Assembly (NCBI GenBank): GCA_965153455.1
Contig: OZ234494.1
Coordinates: 6,076,001-6,140,000, forward strand
Direction: 5' to 3'
DNA: 64,000 bases
DNA from: Sphagnum compactum
Taxonomy: Eukaryota; Bryophyta; Sphagnopsida; Sphagnales
Below the pieces are notes generated by a model. That model was not told the DNA's origin. It searched no databases and saw only the letters and a program-made list of their open reading frames with translations. Position 1 is the stretch's first letter. Each line of letters starts with the position of its first letter. Shown piece by piece: positions 1 to 11,600 of this stretch. The position numbers and the translations under genes are program-made.

Positions 1-379
1 TTGATGCAATGTGTAAGAACTATAGTATTACACATTTGTTTATGATGCCATAGTGGCCACAGTGCAAAGGAATGGTGGAATGGTTAATAAAGATAATCAA
101 ACATGGGATTACAATTTTATTTGCCACATCTAAACATTTGTATTCTTAGGATGAACAATTGGCTAGGGTTATGTTTGGATACTGATGTGGCATCCAAGCC
201 AACACTAGATTATCTCCTTTTATGATATTAATTGGGCGTACATTGCACCTTTGAGTTAACAACTATCTACAAGCTTTGACTACTACGGTGGATGATGCTA
301 TTGATATAACAAGTATTGTAAAATAATTCATCAAGAAGATGAAACTGGTAGCAAGTATCCATGAGAATGTGTTGCTTAA

Positions 380-556
380 GGTGGAACAAACACAAAAGAA
401 ATAGAAAAGAGCTTATGCCACGAAAAAAGGAAAACAAACATTTGAAGGATTTGTTTTGAGCATACAATGGTCAAAATGAAGAAGCTAGGGAAGAAGAAAG
501 TTTTAACATCAAGTTGGGAAGGTCCTTACCAATTTTTTCGGTATGTAGATGGGAAT
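380..556 (+). pseudogene. Gypsy-like retrotransposon pol C-terminal fragment
   Basis: One frame reads as the tail of a plant Gypsy-type polyprotein, after the integrase core. It has a basic stretch with KKGKQTFEGF, then KKLGKKKVLTSSWEGPYQFF and RYVDGNGD before a stop. The SWEGPY block is the usual 'K-x-x-W-x-G-P-Y/F' element of LTR retrotransposon C termini. An in-frame stop lies just upstream, and no protease, reverse transcriptase or integrase core is recognisable in positions 1-380, so only a degenerate end is left. The terminal-repeat-like sequence follows directly. The family assignment rests on motif resemblance. Confidence 0.55.
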
Positions 557-1368
557 GGCGATTGACGCGCTCCCAAGTCCCTAGTTAGGCCCAAGATGGG
601 ACTAACTTATTCAAGTTGGGGAAAAGTGAAAGACTCGAGGCACGCTCCCAGCCTTCAACACTAAAAGGGGTAGAGGGGCATGCTAAAGCCTCGGGATGGG
701 ACTAGGAAGAGTGACAAGTTATTCACTTACTCGAACCTGCATCAAAACCAACCACAAGTTGTTTAGATCACTTTCTGGATCCACCTTGGTGCTAAGACAA
801 GCCACGGGCAACTCTGGATTCACGAGACTCACCACGGCCCGGACTCGGGGGAAGCCACCACCTTCCCCCATATAGTATTCTCTGCGTTCGCCCGCAGCAC
901 CCGCATTCGAATGGCTTTTTGTCCCAGGACTCCCAAGGAGGAGTCCCGAAATTGTCCCAGTTTGGACTCCCGGGACTTTGGAAGCTCATAGCTCCCAGCT
1001 CAGACCTCCGATTGAGATGAGTTCTAAAGCAATCTTATAGCTCTCCTCGAGAGCTTTCCAACGGTGTTGTCGCACTCTACCTGCACGCACCAAAATCAGG
1101 TCGATTCTCGACTTTGAGTGGTCGGGAGTCAAACTGGCCCTTCTTTTGCCCATAACTTATGCTGCAGATCTTCAAATGGCCCATGCAAGGCCATTTTGGA
1201 CATCTACTCTTCAAGACCTTTCCAACGATATAAAGAACATTCCAATGCGAGGTGTTTTGACCCCTGCAATCAAGCTCTGAATTTTCGGGAGTCCCGGAGG
1301 ACTCCAAGTCCCACTATTGGGAGTGTGAGTTGCATCCTCACACTTTGCCTCAAAGTGGGGTTGCGACA
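557..1368 (+). mobile_element. Retroelement 3' end with LTR-like tail, copy 1
   Basis: This sequence follows the pol fragment and is clearly related, in reverse complement, to positions 1941-2860 and 52767-53650. Shared landmarks are the block around 'agcaccaaaagtgc', the block 'gggggaaggtggtggcttcc', the block 'aaaatgggc..gcaca', and a terminus that reads GGTTGCGACA here and GGTTGTGACA in copy 3. That terminus ends in CA, as LTRs do. A matching TG start (TGTTGGGGCACTTTTGG in the best copy) would make the LTR roughly 650 bp. No 5' LTR or primer-binding site is seen. The LTR reading is inference; the repeat relationship is direct. Confidence 0.6.
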
Positions 1369-1552
1369 GCGACATTGATTTTGATGAGGGCAACAAATTA
1401 TGCATCATTCAAAATGCTGATGAACATCAATGGGAACGATCATCCTAATGAAATTATGTGTACTTGGGATTAATATTCATAAATTAGACCATGCATCAAA
1501 TTTGAGTTTATGTCTTGTATGATGATTCACTTTTGCAAGTTTAACATCATGT

Positions 1553-1940
1553 CATTAGTTTAAAAGTGAGGTGTAATTCATTAGCTTAAATCATTATGAG
1601 ACCTTAAAAATGAAACATGTTTATCATATCTTAATCGTTACATGGTCACTATGTATGTAATCACCATGTTTCATTACTAATGAACATAATTTATTATTAA
1701 TTGAAATAATTTGTTATAGTAATTTTTTTAATAATGTTATTTTTAAAAATATTTTAGGTTATTATATTTTAGGTTATTTTAGGCCATTCTACCCTAAGTT
1801 ATTTTAAGTTATTTTATTCTAAATTATACCCTAAAATAGATAACCTAAAATAATTGAAGATGGAAAAGCTTTGGATAACTTAAAATAAAATAACTTAGGG
1901 TGGTTCATAACCTATAATAGCCTAAAGTTTAATAATTTAA
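1553..1940 (+). mobile_element. Truncated CACTA-like element with TTATTTTA-rich interior
   Basis: The left end CATTAGTTTAAAAGTGAGG resembles the terminus at 20778-20798 (CACTAGTACAAAAGTGGGG in reverse complement). The next ~170 bases match the reverse complement of 20600-20780, including 'gtaattcattagcttaaatc'. Inside is an imperfect palindrome of AGGTTATTTTAGG-type words followed by their complements. The other terminus is missing: the sequence stops where retroelement copy 2 begins, as if cut by that insertion. Confidence 0.45.
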
Positions 1941-2860
1941 TGTCATGACCCTCTCCTTAGGCTCATGACCAAGGCAAGGGCATGGAAAGGTGCAGGTTGA
2001 GAGTGCAGCTCTGGAATCACATTCACATTCCCGAAAGTGTGGGAGAATGTGAAGGAATGAACCCACACATTTCCAAATGAACTCCCATTTTGGGAATTAG
2101 AGTCGGCAATGGACTTTTGAATCTTCAAAGAACAATTTGAGGGGTCAAGACTTATTGGATTAAAACTTCTTTATACCATTAAAACTCTCTTAAAAAACGT
2201 AAATGTCTAAAATGGGCTCACGTGATCCATTTGAGTACTTACAACATAAGTTATGGTCGAAAGAAAAGTTGAGAGTCAAAATGTTAATTTGATTCTTGAC
2301 CACTAAAAGTTAAGAATCGTTTTGAATTACGTGCGTGCAGGAGGCATGCCACATATCATTAAAAAGTTCTCGATGAGGGGCTACAACTTTGCTTCAGACC
2401 CCATCTCAATCAAAGGTTTGCACAATAAATTATGGGCATCCAAAATGGCAAGAGTCCTAATTTCAGGAATTGCGGGACTTTCAACTTGGGGATCTCGGGA
2501 AAAACACCATTTAGATGTAGCCCTTGTGGCGTGTCACCAAGCATATTATAAGGGGGAAGGTGATGGCTTCCCCCAAGTTCGAGCCATGGTGAGTTGTGAA
2601 TCCATGTATGTTCGTGGCTTGTCCGTGCACTAAAAGTGTTTCAATTATGCACTAATCAACTTGTTGTTTAGTTTGTGTAGATCGATATGAATAATTGACT
2701 CATTTGGCACTCATCATATTCCCCATCCTGAAGATCCCACACGCCTTTCTTACCCCAAAAGTCTTGCGAGCCAGAGAACGTACCCCAACTTTTTTTTATT
2801 TTGTTGTTTTTACTTTGGGACTTGCATTCGAGTCTTTCAAGGAGTTGATGGGATTTTGAA
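1941..2860 (-). mobile_element. Retroelement 3' end, copy 2 (reverse orientation)
   Basis: Opposite in orientation to copy 1 and only ~570 bp from it. It starts with TGTCATGACCCTC, the counterpart of the CA-ending terminus of copy 1, and carries the same landmarks, for example 'gggggaaggtgatggcttcc' near 2560. The similarity runs on past the LTR-like part to about 2860 (the 'ccagagaacgtacccca' block), so it is a retroelement end rather than a solo LTR. It is more diverged than copy 3. The ORF at 2322-2633 inside it is chance. Confidence 0.55.
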
Positions 2861-4043
2861 ACAATGTGACAACTAAGTTTTTCTTTCAAAATTGGTCCTA
2901 GGAAATAATTAGTTTTTTGTCTTGGTTTGTAGTTGTTGTAATTGTTTTCATTGTGCCAACGACTACTTAATGACAAACAATGTGTTGTAGATCGCAATGT
3001 TTTCTATAAGGGTTGATGTTGAGGCGTGATGATAAATTGAGGAAGTCCAAAATATAGTTAGATGGGCATTTAGAGTTTATGTATTTATGCATAAGTGCAA
3101 AATACTTGTTGAGCTCTCTTTGATCCATGTCATGGGTTGGGTGTTTAAATGAACATTATAAACCTTAGTTGGGGTATCCTTGGGTTGGGCAAAGTGGGAG
3201 AAATGAGAAATATATTGGGGGAGGTTCATGGATATGCATTTATATCTTGAATTTGCACCAAGATTTGCCATACTTAAGTGATTCTAATTAGATGAACTTA
3301 GTGAATGTCATTGATATTTAAGTTCAAACATAGAGTTTAAGGATTTCAGTGGTGAAGTCTCTTAGTTGGGGAGTTCAACGTTTCTTTGCATCATTGCATA
3401 ATTTGAGGATGGGTTAACAGTTCAATTGGATTGAATGAACATTAAAGGTTCTGACCTTAAGTTATACCTTTGTAGATTTGGACATTTGAATATTTCTGGA
3501 GATCTTGTAGGTGAATTATTAGTTAAACTATGTTATAGTAAATTAAAAGTAAACATCAAGTTTGTACCAATTGGAAACCAACACATCAAATTCTTGAAAC
3601 TTTCTATATCAAGTCTATAGTAGGAATAAAATGTTGGGAGTTCTAAATATGTCTCCTCTATGGTGCATATGGTTGGAGTCAACAATATTTGCACTTATGT
3701 GAATATTGTTTGTATCATGAATATTACTTGTACAAGAATTCTTTTTCATCTTTTTTTTAGTTACATAAGATCCTTCCCATTTTTAAGGAATAAGTGTGAG
3801 AACCCTATTCCTCCCATGATTCGTGATTTCCTACTGTTTAAGTTGATAATAATGTTTGCCTCATGTTTTACATGGGTAACACCCAAGGGGGCGGGGGGGC
3901 ACATTCCCCGAATAGGGGATTGGATTTAGCTACTACTTAAAATGAAATAGTAACCAAGTCCATCCCCCTATCTTGGAGTATTTGGAAGGTGTCTCATATC
4001 TAATAGTATTATGCTATTGCCTTATCTATTGGCAAAATTTCAT

Positions 4044-4082
<39 letters not shown>

Positions 4083-4860
4083 ATGAAATGATTTTGGAGG
4101 TTTTCAATAAAACTAAATATAGTTGAATTCCAGGTTTGGGTTTTAGTGTGTAACCAAAATTACAAAAGGATCATTAAAGATTTGTACTCCATATATGGTT
4201 TTTCACCAAATTTGGTTAAATCTTAAATATGATCGTCAATTTTTTCTACATTTTCTTTTATGATTGCCACTTTTTGTGGCATTAAAAAAAAATTCCTTTA
4301 ATGAGACACTAATGAATATTCGCCTAGAAAAGAAGAAGGGTCTTAAGCCTACTAGTTAACCTGAACACCGATCGCATGACTTTACACCTATAAGTAAGAA
4401 TTGTCGTACTCCTATCACCTCAAAATCTACCTATGTTTATTCTTTTAATAAAGTACATCTCATGCTTTTATATAAGGTTAAGACCCCATGGGTGAGGTGC
4501 ATTCCCAAAATGCAAGGCAAGTTTCACCTTCTAAGGTTGCCTTATGATAAGGGTACCTCCTTATCCTAGGCCCCCTTATTTTGGGAATATATCGGCAACT
4601 TGGGGCTTTATCCTACACATAATTTAAGTAAGAAACAAACATTCAATTCTTCCCATATGAGAGAAATTATCAACACTATTAGCCTACATCAAGTATTGTT
4701 GTTGACAAAATTTTGTTAAACATTTGGTTTAATTTGGTGTTGTGTGGAATTGGAAGGTGTTGGCTCGGTAGGTTAGGCTTGGCTTGGCTTCGGTAGGTTG
4801 GGAATTGGTAAGTTATTAGTTGGGTTGGATAGGTTGGATTTTATTAGGAAGGTAATGGTA
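2861..4860. other. Intergenic, no gene seen; (AT)16 at 4047-4078
   Basis: AT-rich sequence with only short, compositionally random ORFs. A pure AT dinucleotide run covers 4047-4078. I see no coding similarity, tRNA or clear transposon ends here. Confidence 0.5.
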
Positions 4861-4870
4861 GGCCAGGAAA

Positions 4871-5000
4871 GGGTTAGGTTGGGTAGATTTAGGTTAGGTA
4901 GGGTTGGGTTGGGTTGGGTTGGGTTGGGTGGGGTTGGGTTGGGTTGGGTTGGATTGGAGTGGAGTGGAGTGGAGTGGAGTGGATTGGGTTGGAGTGGACT
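4871..5000 (+). repeat. (GGGTT)n followed by (GGAGT)n array
   Basis: Degenerate GGTTAGG/GGGTT words become a regular GGGTT pentamer run (about 4901-4950), then GGAGT pentamers (about 4956-4990). The strand is strongly G-biased, with many GGG runs, so it could form G-quadruplexes. It lies about 700 bp upstream of the RING-PUF-RING start codon, between the intergenic region and the 5'UTR. The proline-rich ORF on the opposite strand is a by-product of the repeat. Confidence 0.85.
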
Positions 5001-5099
5001 ATAAATTTTTGGGGTCCAATTGCCATTCAAACGAAATGTGGATCCACCAATGATAGGGCCTAAACCAGATGACAAAATCAGATGCCGTAATTTGGCCCC

Positions 5100-5637
5100 T
5101 CTTTTCTTTGAGACTGTTTGTACCTAAAACCTCTGTGCATTTTTTTTAGGGTTTCAGTTCGCTTCGCCGATTCCTTCACGCGCTTGCGTTTTTGAGGTAC
5201 CCTGCGTCTCTTTCCCTCAATTTTGAACGCGCTCTTCGCCAGTAGAAATGCTACTCCTACAATTGCAAGCCCTCTGCATGTTCGTGGCTTCAGATTGCGC
5301 CAGGAAACGCGTGGATTTTCGGTAGTCTGTAGCTCTGCAATTGTTTTCTGTCTAAGTTTGTGGCTCCGATTTTTGTAGTGGGGTGTGGGGTGAGAGCTTC
5401 TGTTTAGGGTTGGAGGAAGCTATTGTGGCGAGGAATTGCCGCTCGTCTTTAGTCTTTTTAGGGGGGGGGGGGGGGGGGGGAGAATCGATGCGTGGAATCA
5501 CAGGGGAATTTGTTGACAAGGCGAAGTTGGAGTTGGCGTTTGTTGAAGTGTGTAAGGTGGCTGGAGAGGTTCAGTGATTGGAAAGTTGAGGAACTGAGGA
5601 GACGACGTCGGGGAGTTGAGAATCGAAGAGTCAGATA

Positions 5638-5666
<29 letters not shown>
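5100..5666 (+). promoter_or_regulatory. Probable promoter-proximal/5'UTR region of the RING-PUF-RING gene
   Basis: Base composition changes sharply from AT-rich intergenic to CG-containing, T/C-rich sequence at about 5100-5300, as at plant transcription starts. The stretch holds an uninterrupted run of 20 G at 5461-5480 and an ATCT tetranucleotide run (about 5639-5668) that ends in the start codon. The run of 20 G could be mis-sequenced. No TATA box was assigned and the transcription start is not fixed. Confidence 0.4.

Positions 5667-5668
<2 letters not shown>
5639..5668 (+). repeat. (ATCT)n microsatellite abutting the start codon
   Basis: About seven ATCT units lie directly before ATG 5667. 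The last unit supplies the AT of the ATG. In the longer ORF from 5616 it reads as an Ile-Tyr-Leu-Ser repeat, which looks like a translated 5'UTR rather than protein. Length changes of one unit (4 bp) would uncouple the upstream ATG from the main frame. Confidence 0.85.
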
Positions 5669-8600
5669 GGCTTCGGTTTGGAAGAATCGAGGGTCTATAG
5701 ATCTTGTAACAGCGAAACCCTCTACTTCATCGACTGAGATTATTCCTGATGACGATTCTTGCGACATTTGCTGTGGAGAGGATGGGGCATGTGACGTCTA
5801 TTTCAGCCCGTGTGGCCACAAGGCCTGCGCCTCTTGTGTGCAAAGGATGCGTATCGCAAACATTTACAAGGTCATTTCAAACCCCTGTGTGTGCTTTAGA
5901 CGTGAGTGAGGAGTGAAGCTAGGGTTAGGGTTTTGGTCGTGTGTCAGTTGTCTTTAGTATCTCTTCCTCAAATAAATAACAACCATTATATGCACTGTGA
6001 TCTCCGTCTGCAACATTCCACAACTAATGAACTCAGAGAGGCGGGAAGCAATCAGTGCAAATGTGACCCTGGGACATTTTCTGTAGTTTCAGTCCTTTCT
6101 TTTCTCTAATTTTTTTACGCCTTTACCAGTCTTCAGCTTCCTGCTCAATCTTGAACTGTGGCCACACCTCCACCTGGTCACTCTGGTAGTACATCAATTA
6201 CCTCGTCATGGAGGATAAGATCTTTTGTCCATGGCAGATATAGAGGTTGGAAACAGGTGGTAAATATGTTGTTAATGTTTGTTAGGGGTTGGTTTGAATC
6301 TCCAAATGGCCACACATCTGCTTGATGGGGGGATGGATTTTTGAGCCAGAACAAAACCATGGCAGATTGCCAAAGTCCACAGAAGTTGCCTGGAGACTCT
6401 CTGTAAAATTTGTTTTCTAGCCACATGTTTCTAGTTTCTACATGACACAATAAATGGGAAAGAAGAATTAGTGAATTGAACTTTTTTGCAAGTGATTAGT
6501 GACATTCTGTTTGTGTGCTTTCCTTATTCATTTATTTTGTTAAATTCTATCTAGTCATTTTGTCTGAGGGGTCATTTGCAAGTTCTTCTAAAGGGATAGT
6601 GAATATCTGAAGTTAAAAGCCAAGTCTGCAACATTCTGTGAATGCTGACAACTTTTTACAAGATGCAAACCACTTTGAGCGGTTGTTGATAAATTTGTGA
6701 AATTGCAGATGTAGCAAATTAGTCAAATCTGGCTGATGTCTGCCAGAGGTAAAGGTGGTTATAAAGTGATTCTTTGTCTTGGACATTGTAGGCCGATAAA
6801 GGAGTGAGGTGCCCATTCTGCCGGCAAGTAATTGAGCTCTATCTTCACTCCCCTCCACCCTCTCCATCTGCTGACTCCCAACTCCCACGGGAAGCAGCCT
6901 CCTTCACTCTCCTCCTAAGTGGTTTGGATACTGGGCCAAGGGTGGTGACAGAAATCAAGAAGCCCTATGGCCGAGGTGGAATAATCTCTATTGGTGGTGG
7001 CAATGACTATATTCCACCCAAAGGAGTAACAGGGAGTGATGGTGGTGGTTTGCGGTCAAGCACTCGAATGGATGAGCTGCTTCCGGGTTATATTGTCCCT
7101 CCTTTGAAAGACACAGATGACATTGTCAGCATGGCTATGGATCGCACGGTATGCTAAAAGCAGACACAGTCTGAATAGTCCTGTTGCCAAATTATTGGCG
7201 TGGCAATATGCTTTTCAATGCTATCACATGATCAAATAGCATAAGCTGCAGGCTAACCTCAGTTGTAATCCACATGGGCTCCATCAGAAGGACAGGCACA
7301 AGCTTGAAATTTGTAGTCAATTCTGTTTGCAGGGTGCAAGGCATTTGGACTTTATGTTACGGGAGGGGTACGTAAAGCGGCATAAGGTGGCAAAGCTTTG
7401 TCGAGAAATGCTCACCCCCTATGCTGCTAAGTTGGCTGTTCATGGTGAGCATTTGTGCCTGTGCTGTGTTGGTAGCTGTATTGGAAATGCAATCTTTTGT
7501 GTTTTATTGTTGTTGTTTTATGTTGGGGTTTCATCTCCTCTCATGTATGTGGTTTTTTGTCAGCTGCAACTTCCTTGGTTGTCTCTAGGAAGCATGGCTT
7601 AAGGGTGTATTTACTTACCAGTCAACATTCTTTTAGGGTTCCTTTTTGGATGCGGTGGAGTTTTCCCCCATTTGGTCTTAGTTGTTCTGTTTATTCCATC
7701 TCAGTCAGGCATATTGCAAAAAGGTTGCATTTGAATGAGGCCTGCAAGATTTTTCAGCTACATGGTGTTTCTTCTGCAAGCTAGAAGTGATTGGGTATGA
7801 AATGAAAGTTCCACAGGCTGGCTCTGCATTGTGAGGAGTTCTGTTCATGTTTGTTGACAGCTTCTGGAAATTATGTGCTGCAACGAATGCTGGAGTATGC
7901 TTCTACTCACAGAGGAGAGGGAAGCAATGCTGAATGCTTCTTCACTGCCATAGTTCGGTCCTTTTGTCAGGAGAAAGGCCTTGTCACAGCTGCACAAGAT
8001 CACCGTGGCACTTTTTCTGTCCAAAAAATGGTCACCATCACTATCCACTCCTGCACATTTGAGAATCTGTATCTGTGCTTCAACACTTCAGCTTGGGTTT
8101 TCTCATTCAGACAATTGATCACCAATGTTGTTCTTCCTCATTCTCACTGACAGCTTTTGTTTCTGGTTAGGCTAAAACTTTTAGTTTAGTATTGCTGGTT
8201 AGATTGGGTTCTAACTTCAGATTAGAAAGAACAATTGGTTAATCACAGTAACATCATTCCCTGAATATATGCATATCCAAGGCTTCATGGTGACCCCTTG
8301 AGAATTGTCAATTGAGAAGGGTGATTTTGTGTACAGCTGGTGTCATTGAAGGGAGCAGAGGAGGCAACCCTTGTGGCTGAGTGCATACAAGGCTCAGTGG
8401 TAAGTGACTCTCTAGAGGAGTGCTTTCCTTGTTCTAGTTAATCTTGAATGGAGTGTGGGCAGAGTTTGACACAGAAGACCTCCTTCCTTTGAAGCTTGCC
8501 TGACTTTTGTTCAAGTTAATGTGTTACATGTTGACCTCACTAGAAAGTTGTCTGTGTAACTGCTCACCAACTGGTCATAAAGCAGTCTTTGGTTCCCAAG

Positions 8601-11600
8601 TGTATGCTTCATTAACCCCTTCAGAAGGTAGTAGTCACCAATATTATGATTTCCTTTTTTGGTGAACTCATGAACAAACTCATGGGGGAGGTCATTTGAA
8701 TTTGTGGACTTGAATTAGGATATTCTTTTGGGCCCATTATGGCTTATGTTGTCCTTCTGGTTTCTTAGCAACCACCTTGCTATTGACACTCACAGGAGAA
8801 TGTCAATTGATGTCTGCAGGTGACACTGGTGCTGGACCAGTATGGAGTTTATGTCCTGGAGCGGCTGGTGTGTCTTGATTCCTTAGTAGTGCGCAGTAGC
8901 ATCTTTTCACAAGAGACTATTTGATCTTTTTGAACCATTGTGTGACTCCATACACTATCTTAACTTTCTTTTCAGGTGTCTTCTTGTTCTTCTCTCTTCT
9001 GCGGTGCATCAACCTGTAGTGTGGTGGTGGTGACAGGTGGAGGCACTGATTACATCAATGAATGCAGCCCAAGGCAAGAAACCAAGAGTACCACCAAAAG
9101 TTGCATTCAAAATACTGGCCCAGATCTGTAAGGAGATACAAGCTGATACCAAGGCTTTGTCAAGTGTTGCCAAGCACCAGGTCAACATTGACACAACAAT
9201 TAGTCTGTGTGGAGTTAAGCAGTTTAACTTTTCACCTCTTTCTTGCCATTTGTGTGATGGTTGATTATTGTTTCTTTAACCTTGTTTTTGATTGATAGGT
9301 TGCAATTTCTGGTCCTTTCTTGGGTTTCTTTAATCACCTCCTCCATTTCTATTGTTTCCTTTCTTTTCTTCTGGTTCATTCTTTTACTTCTTTTTCTGGT
9401 ATTCACTTTTTCTCTGTGTTTGCTCCTCCTTCATGTCAGTTCTGCTTTGCTCTTGTCAAAGGGGGGTTTTTCAAAGGCCATTTTGTTCTGAAAAGTTCAT
9501 CATCTTGTCCCATTTCTTTCTCTTCTTCCTCTTTTCTTGTTGTTTTCCTGCTTCCTTCTCTGCTCCTTTTTCTTCTTGGTTTCTTTGGTCTTCTCCTTCT
9601 CTTTTAGCTTCTGTTTAAATAGCCAGCATCATGGCTGAGTTCTCCTATTACTGCTGGTCAGGTGACAATCAGTCAGTACATTGGTTGGTTGACAAGATTG
9701 ACCTCCACCCACTGCTGGGAGCTGATGAAATCAGTGGGGATATTATGATATTTGGTCAATACCATACATCTATGCTGTCTCTGAACATGTGTGTGACTGT
9801 TGCTGTTGTTCAGACCATTTCTTGGTTCTGGTTTTTGTGTTTTCTTTGTTCTGGTCTTTGTTGTTCTTTCTGGTTGGGTTTGCACTTTTTCCTGTTTGCT
9901 CATATGTTGTTAGATGTGAAATCTCTATGATTGGGTCATATCGGTTTGACACAGATCATATATATGGAGAAGTTCTCAGTACTTAAAGAAGATATTTGCT
10001 TGTGGGAAATGCATTCCTAGTTTTTATTGATGTGTATGCAGAGTACTAAAAACTTTGATTTTCTGTTAAAATGATACAGACTCAAGCCATGAACATGACA
10101 TCTGGAACATATGTCCTTGCCCATCAAATTGTATCTCTGGTTTCTGGAGTGATAATTTGATTGTCTACCAGTTTTAGTTGCTCGGACAGAAGTGGAGTAG
10201 GCATGGAAGATACTAACTTTGATGACTAAAGAGGTAACAGGTGAGTGGGATAATGCTGGTGGAGTGTATAAGGTGGGCGCTTCCGCAAGAGGAGGCAATG
10301 GCAGCGGCTATGGCCCTGGCCCATATGTCTAATGAACTTGCAGGCTCCAAACTGGCCAACCGAACACTACAGGGTGTTCTCAGGTTGGGCCTCACTCTAC
10401 TATTGTCATGTCTCTACTGTAAACAGTCCTGGATTTGAAGGTGCCCACATGTGGGTGATCACAATGATGGCAACTAGTTCTAGTCACCACCAATGTATGG
10501 AGAGGTACTTTCTGAAAGCAAACTGTATACTCCTGTTGGGGGTGGGGCTTTTCTTTTGCAGTCTGGAGGTAAAGGATGTGGCAGAACAGTTAATCAAGGG
10601 ACTACAAGGGCGATATGTGGAATTGGCGACTGATACAGTGAACTTTGGTTTTAAGCTAGTGCGCGCCTGTCTTGCAAGCCCTTGTGGTAATATTGCCTTG
10701 CTAGTATGATGTGTGTGTCTCTTCTATGCCTTAGCTTCATCCTTTCTCCCACTTCAATGATGTCTTTTTTCTTTTTAGTATCTCTGATGTGCTCTTGCTT
10801 TGCATCAGCAGAACATTATGCTTCCCTTATTTCTTTCTCTGTTGCTTTGTCATTTGATTACCTCTGCAGAGTACTGTTAACTATAACTGTTTGTTGTAAT
10901 CTATCCACTGGACAACCATTACACTGAGCCAAGGTAATCTGACAGGAAGCTCAGAGCATAATGTCATAGTAGTGTCCATTCTATAGTACATCACCACTGT
11001 CATTTTATATTCAAAGTGATGTTGCAGAGATTTCTCTGCAAACCTGTAGATAAGTACATCACCAGCAGTCTTAGGCCATGTACAATCATGCTCACGAAAT
11101 TTGTCTGCATGGGATTCTGGTGGGAATGAACAGTGGGAGAAAGTACAAGACTGCTTATAGTGGATGAGCTCCTTTATGCAGTTCTTCATCCTGCAGGACA
11201 CATTTCCTTGCTAGATATTTCTTCTGGCTGCGATGCTCTGGCCTTTGGGCTCTGCCTTCTTACCCAAAGGTGTGTCCTCCCCCCCTTTTCTCTCACAAGA
11301 ATGGTGGTGACAGGAGATATGGCTTGCTGTGCATCCTATGGCTGCCATCTGAGCTCACCCTGTGAATTTGTTTTACCCACTTGATAAATCTCCCCAACTT
11401 TCAGGGGATGTCTCAAGCATGTATCTGCATGTATCTATTCATCATAACTAGCATCACTGTGCCTTCAGTTGTTCTTACCATTGCTAAAGGGTGTCATATA
11501 GACATTAGATAGCTCTAATTTCTCATGCTCTCTCTATATTGCAGTCTTGGAGTGTTGCTGCCTGCCTGTTTCTTGACTTGTGTCCCTTCCAGTGGATTTG

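Noticed and set aside
4773-5075. Proline/Asn/Thr-rich minus-strand ORF (PNPTQPNP type)
   Set aside because: Direct translation of the GGGTT/GGAGT repeat array.
9224-9952. Several overlapping 60-99 codon ORFs, Phe/Leu/Ser-rich on + and Lys/Thr-rich on -
   Set aside because: They fall in the T-rich intron between exons 7 and 8 of the RING-PUF gene; composition explains them.
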